NCBI GenBank assembly: GCA_963767475.1
Contig: CAVYEI010000005.1
Coordinates: forward strand, 186,001-250,000
Origin: WHSW01 sp963767475
GTDB lineage: Bacteria; Actinomycetota; Thermoleophilia; Solirubrobacterales; 70-9
Direction of reading: 5' to 3'
Length of the DNA stretch: 64,000 bases
Below are positions 28,037 through 37,958 of the stretch, piece by piece; position 1 is the stretch's first letter, and every line of letters starts with the position of its first letter. A model generated the notes under the pieces. The model did no database searches. It worked only from the letters and a program-made list of their open reading frames with translations, and was not told where the DNA came from. The translations under genes were made by a program, and so were the position numbers.

Positions 28037-28795
28037 TCAGCCGACCCTCAGTCGCCGGCGCAGGGCGATCGCGCTGAGCGCGGCGGAGATCGCGCCGACC
28101 AGCGCGAGCGCGCCGAACGCCTTCAGCACCGTCTCGGCGGTGAGCGAGCCGATCACCGGCTCGCGGATGCCCTCGACGATGAGCGAGAGCGGGTTGTATT
28201 CGGCGATCGAGGCGGCGGGCTCGAGCAGCAGGTTGGCGGGAAAGAAGGCGCTGGAGAGGAAGAGGATCACGAAGATCAGCGGGAACAGCCCCTGGACCAC
28301 CGAGGCCTGGCCCGTGTAGAGCGCGATCGAGGCGCTGATGCCGCCGAAGGCGACCGCGGCGAGCGAGGTGAAGACGATCATCACCAGCATCCCGGGCACG
28401 CCCTGGTCGAACGAGGCGCCGAAGATCAGCCCGATGGCGATGAACCAGAGCGCCGTCACCGCGCCCAGCGCCGCGGTCCCGGCGAGCCGGCCGAGGACGA
28501 TCGAGTAGCGCGAGATCGGCGCCGCGAACAGGCGGTCGGTGAAACCCATCTCGAGGTCGACGGCGAGCGCGATGCCGCCGGTGTTGCCGGCGAGCAGGCA
28601 GGACTGGAGCATCGCCCCGGCGAGCATGAAGCTGAGGAAGTTGTCGACCTCGGGAAAGCCCGGCAGGTCGACGGCGCGGCCCGCGCCGCCGGTCTGGATC
28701 GCCAGCAGCAGCGTGGGGAAGATCAGGATCGGCGCCGCCAGCTGCGGGCGGCGGAAGGTCTGCTTCACCGAGCGCGCCCCGAGCGCCGCGATCAC
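28037..28795 (-). CDS. ABC-2 type transporter permease (first)
   Basis: 252 residues, six helices, paralog of the next permease: DLEMGFTDRLFAAPISR loop, SSAFFPANLLLEP and YNPLSLIVEGIREP near the end. Homology begins slightly upstream of GTG 28795 (RLIGNLR), so the true start may be earlier, in the damaged junction with the ATPase gene. Expected to form the heterodimeric membrane part of a DrrAB-like exporter. Confidence 0.88.
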   Translation of the reverse strand: MIAALGARSVKQTFRRPQLAAPILIFPTLLLAIQTGGAGRAVDLPGFPEVDNFLSFMLAGAMLQSCLLAGNTGGIALAVDLEMGFTDRLFAAPISRYSIVLGRLAGTAALGAVTALWFIAIGLIFGASFDQGVPGMLVMIVFTSLAAVAFGGISASIALYTGQASVVQGLFPLIFVILFLSSAFFPANLLLEPAASIAEYNPLSLIVEGIREPVIGSLTAETVLKAFGALALVGAISAALSAIALRRRLRVG

Positions 28796-28824
28796 CCGCA
28801 GGTTGCCGATCAGGCGGCTCGATC

Positions 28825-29790
28825 TCAGCGGCGGCCGGCTCGGCCTCGGGCAGGTCGTCGCCCTCCAGATGCTCGCCGGTCTTGGCGACGAAGACGTCGT
28901 CGAGGGTCGGCTCGACCAGCTCCAGCGAGTCGAACATGACCCCGCCTCGTCGAGGGCGCGGACGACCTTGGCGACGTCGTTGGCGCCGCCGTCGAGCTCG
29001 ACCAGGAGCTTGCCGTCGCGGTCGGGGAGCAGCTTGCCGAACGCGGGGCAGATCTCGCTTGGCGCGCTCGAGGCCGTCGTCGAGGATGCCGAGCTCGAGG
29101 TGGGGCTTGCCGACCTCGGCCTTGAGCGACGCCGGGGTGCCCTCGGCGACGATCCGCCCGCCGGCGATGATCCCGACCCGGTCGGCGAGCTGGTCGGCCT
29201 CCTCCAGGTACTGGGTGGTGAGGAAGACCGTCGTCCCCTCGTCGTTGAGCGCCGAGACCTCCTCCCAGATCGCCTTGCGGCTGACCGGGTCGAGGCCGGT
29301 GGTCGGCTCGTCGAGGAACAGCACCTTGGGCTCGTGAACGAGGGCGGAGGCGAGGTCGAGGCGCCGGCGCATGCCGCCGGAGTAGGTGCCGACCCGGCGG
29401 TCGGCGGCCTGCGTCAGGCCGACCCGCTCGATCAGCGCCTCGCCGCGGCGTTCGGCCTCGCGCCCGATCAGCCCGTGCAGGGTCGCCTGCAGGCGGATCA
29501 GCTCGCGGCCGGTCATCAGCGGGTCGAGCGCCGCCTCCTGGAGGGCGACGCCGATCGAGCGGCGTACCTCGGCGGCCTCGTCGACGACGTCGTGGCCGGC
29601 GACCCGGGCGCTGCCACCGGTGGGGCGCAGGAGGGTGGTCAGCATGCGCACCGTGGTCGTCTTGCCGGCCCCGTTTGGGCCCAGGAAGGCGTAGATCTCG
29701 CCCGTCGGCGACCTCGAGGTCGACCCCGTCAACGGCCTTGATACCCCCGGAGAACTCGCGCTCGAGCCCTGTTACCTCGATTGCAGGCAC
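28825..29790 (-). CDS. DrrA-type ABC transporter ATPase (at least three frameshifts)
   Basis: From GTG 29790 (MPAIEVTGLEREF), breaking near 29702 (one extra G). The next frame has Walker A GPNGAGKTTT, signature TYSGGMRRRLDLA, Walker B VLFLDEPTTGLDP and the DrrA-type switch LTTQYLEEAD, where Gln replaces the usual H-loop His. A second break near 29060 leads into FGKLLPDRDGKLLVELDGG, and a third near 28940 into MFDSLELVEPTLDDVF, the regulatory C-terminal domain. The end is uncertain; TGA at 28825 in the first frame is the likely stop. All functional motifs are present, so sequence error is more likely than decay. Energises the two following permeases. Confidence 0.85.
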   Translation of the reverse strand: MPAIEVTGLEREFSGGIKAVDGVDLEVADGRDLRLPGPKRGRQDDHGAHADHPPAPHRWQRPGRRPRRRRRGRRGTPLDRRRPPGGGARPADDRPRADPPAGDPARADRARGRTPRRGADRAGRPDAGRRPPGRHLLRRHAPAPRPRLRPRSRAQGAVPRRADHRPRPGQPQGDLGGGLGAQRRGDDGLPHHPVPGGGRPARRPGRDHRRRADRRRGHPGVAQGRGRQAPPRARHPRRRPRARQARSAPRSASCSPTATASSWSSSTAAPTTSPRSSAPSTRRGHVRLAGAGRADPRRRLRRQDRRASGGRRPARGRAGRR

Positions 29791-29797
29791 GGCGGGG

Positions 29798-29803
29798 AAT
29801 CTA
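29798..29803 (-). promoter_or_regulatory. -10 box TAGATT for the ABC exporter operon
   Basis: On the minus strand TAGATT is followed by 7 nt and GTG 29790; predicted leaderless transcript for ATPase, two permeases and glycosidase. Confidence 0.55.
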
Positions 29804-29884
29804 CCGCCGGAGCGCCCGGCGGCCTAAGCTACGGATCGCTGGAGGACCGAAACCCGGGCCCCCAGCAGGTGTTTGACCGACAAC

Positions 29885-30596
29885 ATGCCCGGTACAACGA
29901 CACGCACGCGCCGGATCGCGCCACTCGCGCTCGCAGCCATGCTGGCGATCGCTGTGCGCGCTGATAGCCGCTGTCGGTGTCGCCAACGCGACGCCGGCGA
30001 AGACGCTCGGCAAGACATCGCGCACGCCGGAGCCCTCGTGCCCGAAGACGCCGTGCGAGGCCGTCGGCAGCGTCACCGGCTTCCAGATGATCGCCGACGG
30101 CACCCGGGCGCCGTTCAAGGCCCGCGAGGACGGCTACATCGTCGGCTGGGCGGTCGACCTCTCGAACCCGAACAAGTCGCAGACGGACTTCTTCGCCGAC
30201 TTCTACGAGTCGAATCAGTTCGGCACCACGCCGACCGCCCGGATCGCGGTGCTGAAGCGAAAGGACGGAGCGCAACTACAAGCTCAAGTCCCAGAGCCCG
30301 GTTGTCACGCTCGGCTCCGTGCTGGGCACCAAGCAGACCTTCACGCTCACCGACCCGCTGAAGATCCGCAAGGGCGAGTTCCTCGCCCTGACGATCCCGA
30401 CCTGGGCGCCCTCCTTCGCGGTCAACCAGGCCGGGCCGACCAACGTCTGGCGCTCGAGCCGGGCCGACGGCAAGTGCTCGGGTACCGACAACATCAAGGA
30501 CGGCAAGCCGCAGCAGAAGGTCGGCTCGGAGCGCTCTACGGCTGCGACTACAAGACCGCGCGCCTCCTCTACTGGGCCTACTACACCCCTCGCTGA
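29885..30596 (+). CDS. secreted protein of unknown function (about three frameshifts)
   Basis: From ATG 29885: basic start and hydrophobic LAPLALAAMLAIA-like signal, a break near 29960, then ATPAKTLGK, PEPSCPKTPC and the stretch SVTGFQMIADGTRAPFKA. It breaks again near 30270 (into LKSQSPVVTLGSVLG) and near 30530 (into YGCDYKTARLLYWAYYTPR). The combined protein would be about 235 residues, secreted, beta-rich, with two Cys pairs. I do not recognise the family. The sequence runs smoothly across each break, so the breaks are probably sequencing errors. Converges with the next gene, stops 4 nt apart. Confidence 0.6.
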
Positions 30597-30599
30597 CGT

Positions 30600-31211
30600 T
30601 CACTGCGCAGCGCGGCTCCGGGTTCTCGGTACAGAACTGATCGAAGCCTTCGGAGCCGCCCGAGCGGCGCCGTCGCCGGCCTCGGTGCCGCCGGAGCTCG
30701 ATGTCGACGCTGGTCGCTGCTGGTCGTCGTCGTGGTGGTCGACGAGGTCGTGGTCGTCGACGTGGTGCTGGTGGGCTCGTGGTCGTGGTCGAGCCGGTCG
30801 TGGTCGAGTCGTCGTGCTCGGGGTTGTCGTCACCGTGATCGTCTGCGCCGCCGTGGTCTCGTCGGAGCCGCCGCACGAGGCGAGCGCGAGACAGGCAAGG
30901 CGCAGGCGAGGCCACGCAGGAGGCGAGAGCGTCGCTCGCTCACGCCAGACGGTGGCTGGCGCAGGCCGCAGTACGGGCAGTCGCTGACGTCGACGCCGAT
31001 CAGCTGGTCGCAGCGGCGGCAGGCGCGCAGGTTCTCGGGCGTGCGCAGCAGCGCCGAGTCCGAGGGCGCGAGCGGCAGCGTCCGGGTGACCGGCTCCATC
31101 TCCTCGCCGGTCTCGCGGTCGATGTAGACGCCGCCGCGGCTCGGCGGGCGCGAGAGCCTCGCGGCCGGAGGCGCGGGCGCGCAGGCGGTAGATCTGGCGC
31201 GGGTTCTGCAT
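30600..31211 (-). CDS. zinc-ribbon membrane protein with Thr-rich tail (several frameshifts)
   Basis: From ATG 31211: MQNPRQIYRLRARASG, a break, then GVYIDRETGEEMEPVTRTLPL and the zinc ribbon CRRCDQLIGVDVSDCPYC, two CxxC knuckles. After another break comes a hydrophobic segment ending LASCGGSDE, then a low-complexity Thr/Ser-rich stretch. Read as one protein this is a cytoplasmic zinc ribbon, one membrane helix and an external Thr-rich region. Alternatively the LASC segment is the lipobox of a separate lipoprotein. No function can be named. Confidence 0.45.
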   Translation of the reverse strand: MQNPRQIYRLRARASGREALAPAEPRRRLHRPRDRRGDGAGHPDAAARALGLGAAAHAREPARLPPLRPADRRRRQRLPVLRPAPATVWRERATLSPPAWPRLRLACLALASCGGSDETTAAQTITVTTTPSTTTRPRPARPRPRAHQHHVDDHDLVDHHDDDQQRPASTSSSGGTEAGDGAARAAPKASISSVPRTRSRAAQ

Positions 31212-31255
31212 CGCGGCGAGAGCGTATCCTGCTCGGCCGCCGCCGTATGACGGCA

Positions 31256-31261
31256 TAGCCT
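31256..31261 (+). promoter_or_regulatory. -10 box TAGCCT for the glycosyltransferase
   Basis: TAGCCT is followed by 8 nt and ATG 31270; predicted leaderless start. Confidence 0.5.
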
Positions 31262-31269
31262 GCGACGCG

Positions 31270-32765
31270 ATGAAGGTCCTGATCTTCCACGGCTACCTGC
31301 TCCGCGGCACCGGCTCGAACGTCTACAACGCCAGCCTCGCGCGGGCGCTGGCCGAGCTCGGCCACGAGGTCCACCTGGTCTGCCAGGACCGCGAGGCGCC
31401 GGACCTCGGCGCCGGCACGCCGGGCTCGGTGACGATCCACAACCCGGACATCGGCGGCCTGCTGCCGACGTTCGTCCACGACGCCTACGAGGGCTTCGAG
31501 GTGAAGACCTTCGCCGAGCTCAGCGACGCCGAGCTCGACCGCTACCTCGAGCCAACGTCGCCGCCGTGCGCGAGCTGGTCGGCTCGCTCGGCGGGGTCGA
31601 CGCGGCGCTCGCCAACCACCTGGTGATGGGCCCGGTGATCCTGCGCGCGGGCGGGCCTGCGCTACGCGCTCAAGGTCCACGGCTCCGACCTCTCCTACAC
31701 GGTCCTGCCCGAGCTCGAGCGCTTCCGTCCCTACGCCCGAGGAGGCGGTCGCGGGCGCCGACGGGATCCTGGTCGGCTCCGGCCACATCGCCGCCCGCCT
31801 GCGGCTCGGCGGTCGACGACCCGCAGACCAACGCCAAGGTCCGCCTCGGGCCACCCGGGGTCGACACCGAGCTGTTCGCGCCGATCCCGGCCGCCGAGCG
31901 GCCGCCGGCGCTCTGCGCGCGATGGCCGCCGATCTGCGGGCGCTCGAGCGCGAGCGGACCGGGAGCTCCTGGGACCGCGATCCGGCGCTCGGCGCCGAAG
32001 CGCTCGAGTGGTTCGCCGACGGCGACGGCCCGCGGGTGATCTTCGTCGGCAAGCTGATCGTCTCCAAGGGGGTCGACCTGCTGTTGGCGGCGATGGCCGC
32101 TGGTCCACCGCGAGCACCCGAGCGCCCGCCTGCTGCTGGTCGGGTTCGGGGCGCTGGAGCCGGTCCTGCGCGGGGTCGTCGACGGCTTCGCGGCCGGCGA
32201 CCTCGAACCGCTGCGCGAGCTCGCCGAGCACGGGCGCGGGCTCGAGGACGGAGTCGCGAAGCGCCTGCGCATGCTCTCGGCCTTTCTCGACCGGCTGCCG
32301 GCCGGTTACGCCGGCGCCGCCCGGGCGGCGGCGCCGAGCGTTCGCTTCGCCGGCCGGCTCGAGCACGACGAGGTCGCCGTCCCGGTCCCCGCCTCGGACG
32401 CGCTCGTCTTCCCGAGCACCTTCCCCGAGGCCTTCGGCATGGTCGCCGCCGAGGCGGCGCGGCCGGAGTTCTGCCCGTGTCCGCCGCGCATTCGGGCGCC
32501 GCCGAGGTCAGCCTTGCGCTTGCTCGCGAGCTGCCGCCGGCGGCGAGGCCGCTGCTCTCGTTCGAGCTCGACGACCGCGTGGTCGAGGCGATCGCCTCGC
32601 GGCTCGACGGCTGGCTCACGCTCGGCGACGGCGATCGGCAGGCGGCCCGCGAGGCCGCTGCGGACCACGGTCGAGCGCCTGTGGAGCTGGGAGGGGGTCG
32701 CCCGCGGCGTGCTCGCGGCAGCCGCCGGCGAGCTCGACGGGCTGCCGCTGCCGGTCGTCGATTGA
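31270..32765 (+). CDS. glycosyltransferase family 4-like protein (about eight frameshifts)
   Basis: The N-terminal half starts MKVLIFHGYLLRGTGSNVY, a GT-B fold nucleotide-sugar enzyme. Coding continues in alternating frames after breaks near 31551, 31652, 31739, 31806, 31915, 32097, 32460 and 32658: KVHGSDLSYTVLPELERF, RLGPPGVDTELF, VIFVGKLIVSKGVDLLL and PSTFPEAFGMVAAEAA, the donor-binding E-x7-E type motif of GT4 enzymes. Total about 495 residues. Likely adds a sugar to a lipid or surface glycan. The number of single-base G/C indels in otherwise perfect homology points to poor sequence quality here. Confidence 0.8.
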
Positions 32766-32817
32766 GCCGCTTGAAACTAAGTCGCTCGCCATCCGTCGGC
32801 GCCGTCGCCGCGATCAA

Positions 32818-32823
32818 TAGAAT
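32818..32823 (+). promoter_or_regulatory. -10 box TAGAAT for the coxB-ctaD operon
   Basis: TAGAAT is followed by 8 nt and GTG 32832, predicting a leaderless transcript for the catalytic oxidase. Confidence 0.55.
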
Positions 32824-32831
32824 CGCCGCCG

Positions 32832-33632
32832 GTGACCCGGATGACCTATGTTCGGCTGGTCGCGGTGATGCTCGTCGTCACGGCGATCTCGTCGGTCGTG
32901 CTGCTCCAGTTCGACTGGTTCGGCGAGGCCGGGTCCGAGCAGGCTGGGCCGATCGACACCCTCTTCGACGTGATGATCGTGCTCTCGTGCTTCGTCTTCG
33001 CGATCGTCATGGTGATGTTCGCCTACGCGATCTGGAAGTTCCGGGTCAAGCCCGGCGACGAGGGCGACGGCAAGCCGATCCACGGCAACACCAAGCTCGA
33101 GATCGCCTGGACCGTGATCCCGACGATCATCGTCCTCTTCGGCGCCGCCTACAGCTGGGTCATCCTCGACGACATCGAGAGCCGAGGCCGCGGACTCGAT
33201 GCCGCTCGTGGTCACCGGGCAGCAGTTCAAATGGACCTTCGAGTATCCGCAGAAGGTGGTCGGCACCGGCGACAGCGCGACCCCGGTGTCCACCAACGAG
33301 CTTCACGTGCCGGTCGATCGCCAGCTCGACGTCTCGCTGGTCGCCCTCGACGTCCTGCACTCGTTCTGGGTGCCGGAGTGGCGGATCAAGCGCGACGCCG
33401 TGCCGGCGCAGGACCCGGCGGAGGAAGGGGTCGACAACACATTCGTCGTCACCCCCGACACCGAGGGCAGCTTCAGCCTCATCTGCACCGAGCTCTGCGG
33501 GACCGGCCATGCGACGATGCGGGCGCCGGTGGTGGTCGAGTCCCAGGAGGAGTTCGACCAGTGGCTCGACGAGCAGGCGCGAGCGCAGGAAGCCAGCAGC
33601 GGCGGGCGGCGAGCTCCGCGGGCGGGTCATAG
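32832..33632 (+). CDS. ctaC: cytochrome c oxidase subunit II, catalytic (two compensating frameshifts)
   Basis: Two N-terminal membrane helices (about 8-28 and 42-70, ending in the conserved KFRVKPGDEG), the HGNTKLEIAWTVIP motif, then the external cupredoxin domain. One extra A at 33181 breaks the frame. Downstream all CuA ligands are present: His in VLHSFWVPEW, and C-T-E-L-C, H and M in CTELCGTGHATM. A second indel near 33600 would restore the original frame and a natural end, SSAGGS, at 33632. Accepts electrons from cytochrome c and passes them to subunit I. First gene of the oxidase operon. Confidence 0.92.
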   Translation: MTRMTYVRLVAVMLVVTAISSVVLLQFDWFGEAGSEQAGPIDTLFDVMIVLSCFVFAIVMVMFAYAIWKFRVKPGDEGDGKPIHGNTKLEIAWTVIPTIIVLFGAAYSWVILDDIESRGRGLDAARGHRAAVQMDLRVSAEGGRHRRQRDPGVHQRASRAGRSPARRLAGRPRRPALVLGAGVADQARRRAGAGPGGGRGRQHIRRHPRHRGQLQPHLHRALRDRPCDDAGAGGGRVPGGVRPVARRAGASAGSQQRRAASSAGGS

Positions 33633-33650
33633 GGTTAGCGAGGTAAGGAC

Positions 33651-35589
33651 GTGGCAGCGGCATTGAAGAGACCAGGACTGATCCGGGCAGGGCTCGGGTT
33701 CATTCTCGGCGCGGGTTTCGGCTTCGGGCTGGTCGTCGCCCTGCGCGCGATCTCGGGGCTCGAGATCTTCCAGACCGAGCCCACCGGCTACCCGCACCTG
33801 ATCGTCCCCGCGATCACCGGCCCGCTCGGCTTCCTGGTCGGGCTCGGGGCCTTCGACTACTGGTTCCGCTGGGCCGTCGGCGCGCCGACCCGGCCCGAGG
33901 ACCACTCACAGCACGGCGCGACCTCGTGGCGCGACTACTTCAAGTTCAACACCGATCACAAGGTGATCGGGATCCAGTACATCGTCACCACCTTCTTCTT
34001 CTTCCTCCTCGGTGGCCTGATCGCGATGCTGATCCGCGCCGAGCTCGCCCAGCCGGGCACTCAGATCGTCGACCCGGGTCTCTACAACGGGCTCTTCTCG
34101 ACCCACGCGGCGCTGATGATCTTCGTCTTCGTGATCCCGGTCTTCGCCGGGATCGCCAACTACGTGCTGCCGCTGATGATCGGCGCGCCGGACATGGCCT
34201 TCCCGCGTCTGAACGCGCTCTCCTTCTGGATGCTGCCGATGGCGGGGCTGCTGTTCCTCGCCAGCTTCCTCGTCCCCGGCGGGGCCTTCGACGCCGGCTG
34301 GACCGGCTACGCGCCGCTCTCCACCGGGGCGCCGCTGGGGCAGTCGTTCTTCAACCTCGGAGTCCAGTTCGCCGGCGCCTCGTCGATCGCGACCGCGCTC
34401 AACTTCCTGGTCACGATCATCACCATGCGGGCGCCGGGGATGACCTTCTGGCGGATGCCGCTGCTGGTCTGGGCCAACCTCTCGACCTCGCTGCTGGTGG
34501 TCGCGGCGACGCCGTTCATCGCCGGCGTCCAGTTCATGGTCCTCTTCGACCGCGCCCTGCACACGAACTTCTTCCAGGCGACGTTCGGCGGCGACGTGCT
34601 CAGCTACCAGCACATCTTCTGGTTCTACTCCCACCCGGCCGTCTACATCATGATGCTGCCCGGCTTCGGGATCGTCTCCGAGGTGATCTCCACCCACGCC
34701 CGTAAACCGATCTTCGGCTACCGGCTGATGGCGCTGGCGCTGCTCGGGATCGTCGTCCTCTCCTACACCGTCTGGGCGCACCACATGTTCGTCAGCGGCA
34801 TGTTCAGCTGGCTGCGGGTGCCGATGATGATCACCACGCTGCTGATCGCGGTTCCGACCGGGATCAAGATCTTCAGCTGGCTGGCGACGCTGTTCGACTC
34901 GAAGTTACATCTGAAATCAACCGCGATGCTGTTCAGCCTCGGGTTCATCGTCACCTTCGTCGTCGGCGGGATCTCGGGCGTGATGCTGGGCATGGTGCCG
35001 ATCGACATCCACGTCTCCGACACCTACTTCATCGTCGCCCACATCCACTTCGTGCTCTTCGGCGGCTCGGTGTTCACGATCTTCGCCGGGATCTATCACT
35101 GGTTCCCGAAGATGACCGGGCGCATGTACGACGAGAAGCTCGGCCGCGTGCACTTCTACCTCACCCTGGTCGGGATGCTGGGCACGTTCATCCCCATGCA
35201 CTGGATCGGGATGGAGGGGATGCCGCGACGCGTGGCCGACTACGCGGCCCAGTTCGGCGACTGGAACCTGGTGATCACGATCTCCTCGTTCATCCTCGGG
35301 ATCGCGCAGCTGATCTTCATGTACAACATGATCGTCAGCTGGCGCTGGGGCCCGAAGGCGACCGCCAACCCGTGGCGGGCGAAGACGATCGAGTGGCAGG
35401 TCTCCTCGCCGCCGCCGATCTTCAACTTCGACGAGATCCCGCGCGTCGTCGGCGGCCCGTACGAGTTCGGTGTCCCCGGGGCCCGGCACGCGATCATGGG
35501 CCCGAGCGAGGCCGACGTGCGCCGAGCACGAGCCGGCGACAGTCGGCGCTGCCGCGGGCAGCACAGAGGAATCCGGGAGCAGCCCGTGA
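33651..35589 (+). CDS. ctaD: cytochrome c oxidase subunit I, A2-type, catalytic (one frameshift near the end)
   Basis: About 645 residues. An N-terminal extra region has two helices, then the 12-helix core. All metal ligands are seen: heme a His in STHAALMIF (helix II), CuB His and cross-linked Tyr in YSHPAVY (helix VI), the CuB pair in WAHHMF (VII), and heme a3/heme a His in VAHIHFVLFGG (X). YSHPAVY in place of GHPEVY marks an A2-type proton path; the K-channel Lys is in GIKIFSW. The frame seems to run on into the next gene, but one extra base near 35520 hides the true end AGSTEESGSSP with TGA 35587-35589. Confidence 0.96.
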
Positions 35590-36502
35590 CCGACGCCGAA
35601 CACGCCGCATACCCGATCGACGACCCGAGCAGCAGCGTCGACTGGAGCGAGGGCGGCACCGCGCTCGCCTTCGTCAACGAGGTCGCCGGCGGCCGCCGGT
35701 TGCTGGAGGCGATGCGCGAGCGGGTCGCGGCGGGCGCCGACACGGTCGCCGTCGTCGCGCCGCAGAACCAGCCGATCGTCGGTCAGATCGTCGATCGCGA
35801 CGAGGTCCGCGACGCGGCGCTGAGCCGGGTCGAGGTCACCCAGCGGGTCCTGGACGGGTTCGGGATCGAGTCGGTGGGCGCGGTGATGGATCCCGATCCG
35901 TCGCTGGCGCTCGACGACGCCGTGCGCGCTTTCCAGCCCCGCGAGGTCCTGCTCTCAGCGCTCTATGAGACCCGCTTCGGGCTCACCCGCAAGGACCTGG
36001 TCGAATGGGCGAAGGAGAAGATCGAGGTCCCGGTCACCCACATCCCCGTCCGCGTCGACGACGACGCGGTCCGCTGGGACGTCGTCCACACGCTGGTGGT
36101 CGGCACGCAGACGATCAACAGCCCCGGGCTGATCGACCGGCTCAAGGCGCGGGCCGAGGTCAAGCCTCACCGCTACACGATCATCTGCCCGCGCTCGGGA
36201 GACCTCAGCCGTGAGCAGGTCTGCGAGCGCCTCGCGTCGACGCTCGCCGAGCTCTACCGCGCCGACATCGACGCCACCGGTCAGCCGATGAGCCCGGAGC
36301 CCTTCGCCGCGATCACGAACGCGATCGACCACTACCGGATCGACGAGATCCTGATCTCCACCCTCGCGGGCCAGCAGTCGCAGCTGGATCGAGGAGGGGC
36401 TGGTCGAACGGGTCGAGGAGATCACGCGCCCTGCCCGTGGAGCACTATGAGACTCGCTCCGGCGATTCGAAGACCTGGGAGTCCAAGGAGGTGCCCGCCT
36501 GA
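35586..36502 (+). CDS. two-domain universal-stress-like protein in the oxidase operon (two frameshifts)
   Basis: GTG 35586 overlaps the ctaD stop as GTGA. About 300 residues in two Rossmann-like halves. The first (about 18-145) holds RLLEAMRERVAAGADTVAVVAP and REVLLSALYETRFGLTRKDLVEWAK; the second starts VVHTLVVGTQTINSPGLIDRL and ends DEILISTLAGQQSQ. The pattern of alternating strands with ISTL/LVEW after the last strand matches UspA-like nucleotide-binding folds, though the ATP-binding G-2x-G-9x-G-S/T signature is not clear. Breaks near 36390 and 36432 precede the end VEHYETRSGDSKTWESKEVPA. Its place between subunits I and III suggests a link to respiration, perhaps regulation or assembly. 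Confidence 0.65.
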
Positions 36503-37138
36503 TGGAGTCCGCCTCGATTCCCGTCCCCGGCGGCTCGCCCGCGCACGAGGAGCACCACGGCCCTCCCGAGGCCAATCAGAGCTCGCGGATCGACCGCCAG
36601 ACGCTCGGCATCTACCTGTTCATCATCTCGGAGATCATGCTCTTCGGGGCGTTCTTCGCCTCGTACTTCTTCCTTCGCGTCGTCGCCAACGAGGGCCCCT
36701 GGCCGCCCGAGGGAATCGAGCTGCCGGTCTCGGTCGGCGGGCGTCAACACGGCGATCCTGGTCTCGCTCCAGCTTCACCATGCACTGGGCGCTCGAGAGC
36801 GTGCAGCAAGGGCAACCGCTTCGGCATGCAGATGGGCCTGATGATGACCTGGCTGCTGGGCGCGACCTTCCTCTTCATCCAGATCAACGAGTACATCCAC
36901 ATCGGCTTCTCAGCCCGAGACGGCGCCTTCGGCTCGATCTTCTACGGCCTCACCGGGCCTCCACGGCGCCCACGTCTTCGTCGGCCTGGTGCTGCTCAGC
37001 TTCGCCAACATCCGCGCTTGGCGCGGGCACTTCGGCCCGAAGGCAAAGGACCACCTGGGCGTCGAGGTGCCGGGCATCTACTGGCACTTCGTCGACGTGA
37101 TGTGGATCATCGTCTTCACCGCCGTCTACATCATCTAG
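36502..37138 (+). CDS. ctaE: cytochrome c oxidase subunit III (about four frameshifts)
   Basis: ATG overlaps the previous stop (TGATG). Seen in successive frames: the cytoplasmic start SRIDRQTLGIYLFIISEIMLFGAFFASYFF, FTMHWAL, MQMGLMMTWLLGATFLFIQINEY with the conserved Glu, then LHGAHVFVGLVLL with the conserved His of the penultimate helix, and GIYWHFVDVMWIIVFTAVYII, the diagnostic C-terminus of subunit III. Breaks lie near 36739, 36772, 36810 and 36959. Supports proton uptake and stability of subunit I. Confidence 0.92.
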
Positions 37139-37193
37139 ACAGGCGGCCGAGCCCGCGGGGGCCCGGCCGCTTGAATCCGCCAACCCGCCTCGT

Positions 37194-37620
37194 CTACTCG
37201 TTGCAGAACAGCTTGAAGCTGCGGTAGCTGTTCGCGTGCGGCGGAGAATCGCCGCGGAAGCGGAAGTGCGCCCGCCGGTACATCGGCAGCGACTGGCCGT
37301 TGCAGGTGTAGGTCTGGATGTTGAGCAGGGTCACCTTGACCTTGTACTTGTCGAAGTGGCCGGAGGCGCAGTTGGGGTCGCAATCGTTGATGTGCAGCTT
37401 GACCCTGGCCCTTGACCTTGTCGGCGTTCCAGTTGTCCCAGCCGATGTGCTTGGCGAGCAGGTCTGCGTCGGCACAGGCGAGCGTGATCCGCTTCGGCTC
37501 CACCTTCGGCGTCGTGCAGTCCTTGGGCGCGTAGACGATCCCGCTGCCGGCGCCCGCCGGCACCGAGACCCCGACCGTCAGCAGACCCGCGGCGGCGAGC
37601 CCGATCAATACTTTCTTCAA
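37194..37620 (-). CDS. small secreted cysteine-containing protein (one frameshift)
   Basis: TTG 37620 with GGGAGG upstream; signal peptide MKKVLIGLAAAGLLTVGVS ending near AGAGS. Mature part about 115 residues: KDCTTPKV, ITLACADADLLAKHIGWDNW, a break near 37412, then INDCDPNCASGHFDKYKVKVTLLN and YRRAHFRFRG, ending FKLFCNE. Six Cys suggest disulfides outside the cell. The family is unknown to me. It converges with ctaE across 55 bp. Confidence 0.65.
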
Positions 37621-37724
37621 CAGCTTCCTCCCGTGTCTGGCGGGCGCTCGCCCGCGTCGCTTACGCCCGCCAACCTACTCCGCGGAGGGAGGCGGAAGCA
37701 CGCTAAGTTGGCGTCCGTGGACCG

Positions 37725-37928
37725 ATGACCGAGGACCCGCCAAAGAGCCCGCTGGTGACGGAGGCGGCGATGTTCCGCGTCGTCGTCGGCGTCGGCCTCG
37801 CGATCGTGCCGGTGTTCATCGTCAGCCTGGTCGCGGGGCCGCAGTGGGCCGCGATCCTGCTCGGGTTCGAGATCGGGATCGCGATCGGCGTCTTCTGGCG
37901 CCGCCGGCGCCTGCGCGAGAGCGGCTGA
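37725..37928 (+). CDS. small two-helix membrane protein
   Basis: 67 residues: MFRVVVGVGLAIVPVFIVSLVAG and WAAILLGFEIGIAIGVFW are two membrane segments joined by a tight turn, followed by a basic RRRRLRESG end. A short acidic start precedes them. No family assigned. A TAAGTT sits 15 nt before the ATG. Position beside oxidase and cytochrome c genes makes a respiratory accessory role possible. Confidence 0.6.
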   Translation: MTEDPPKSPLVTEAAMFRVVVGVGLAIVPVFIVSLVAGPQWAAILLGFEIGIAIGVFWRRRRLRESG

Positions 37929-37958
37929 GCGCAGCGCCGGCCCGCCGGCGCGCGCGGA

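Noticed and set aside
27258..29732. 824-residue frame suggesting an ATPase-permease fusion
   Set aside because: Only the ATPase core is real in that frame; both permeases are intact in another frame.
33651..37100. Apparent 1149-residue fusion of ctaD with a universal-stress-like protein
   Set aside because: The shifted frame near 35520 gives a natural ctaD end and TGA at 35587-35589 with a GTGA-coupled start of the next gene; one extra base explains the fusion.
37135..37193. Longer C-terminus for the small secreted protein ending at the CTAG beside ctaE
   Set aside because: That frame is Arg/Pro/Leu-rich shadow; the other frame has well-formed Cys-containing sequence and a stop at 37194.
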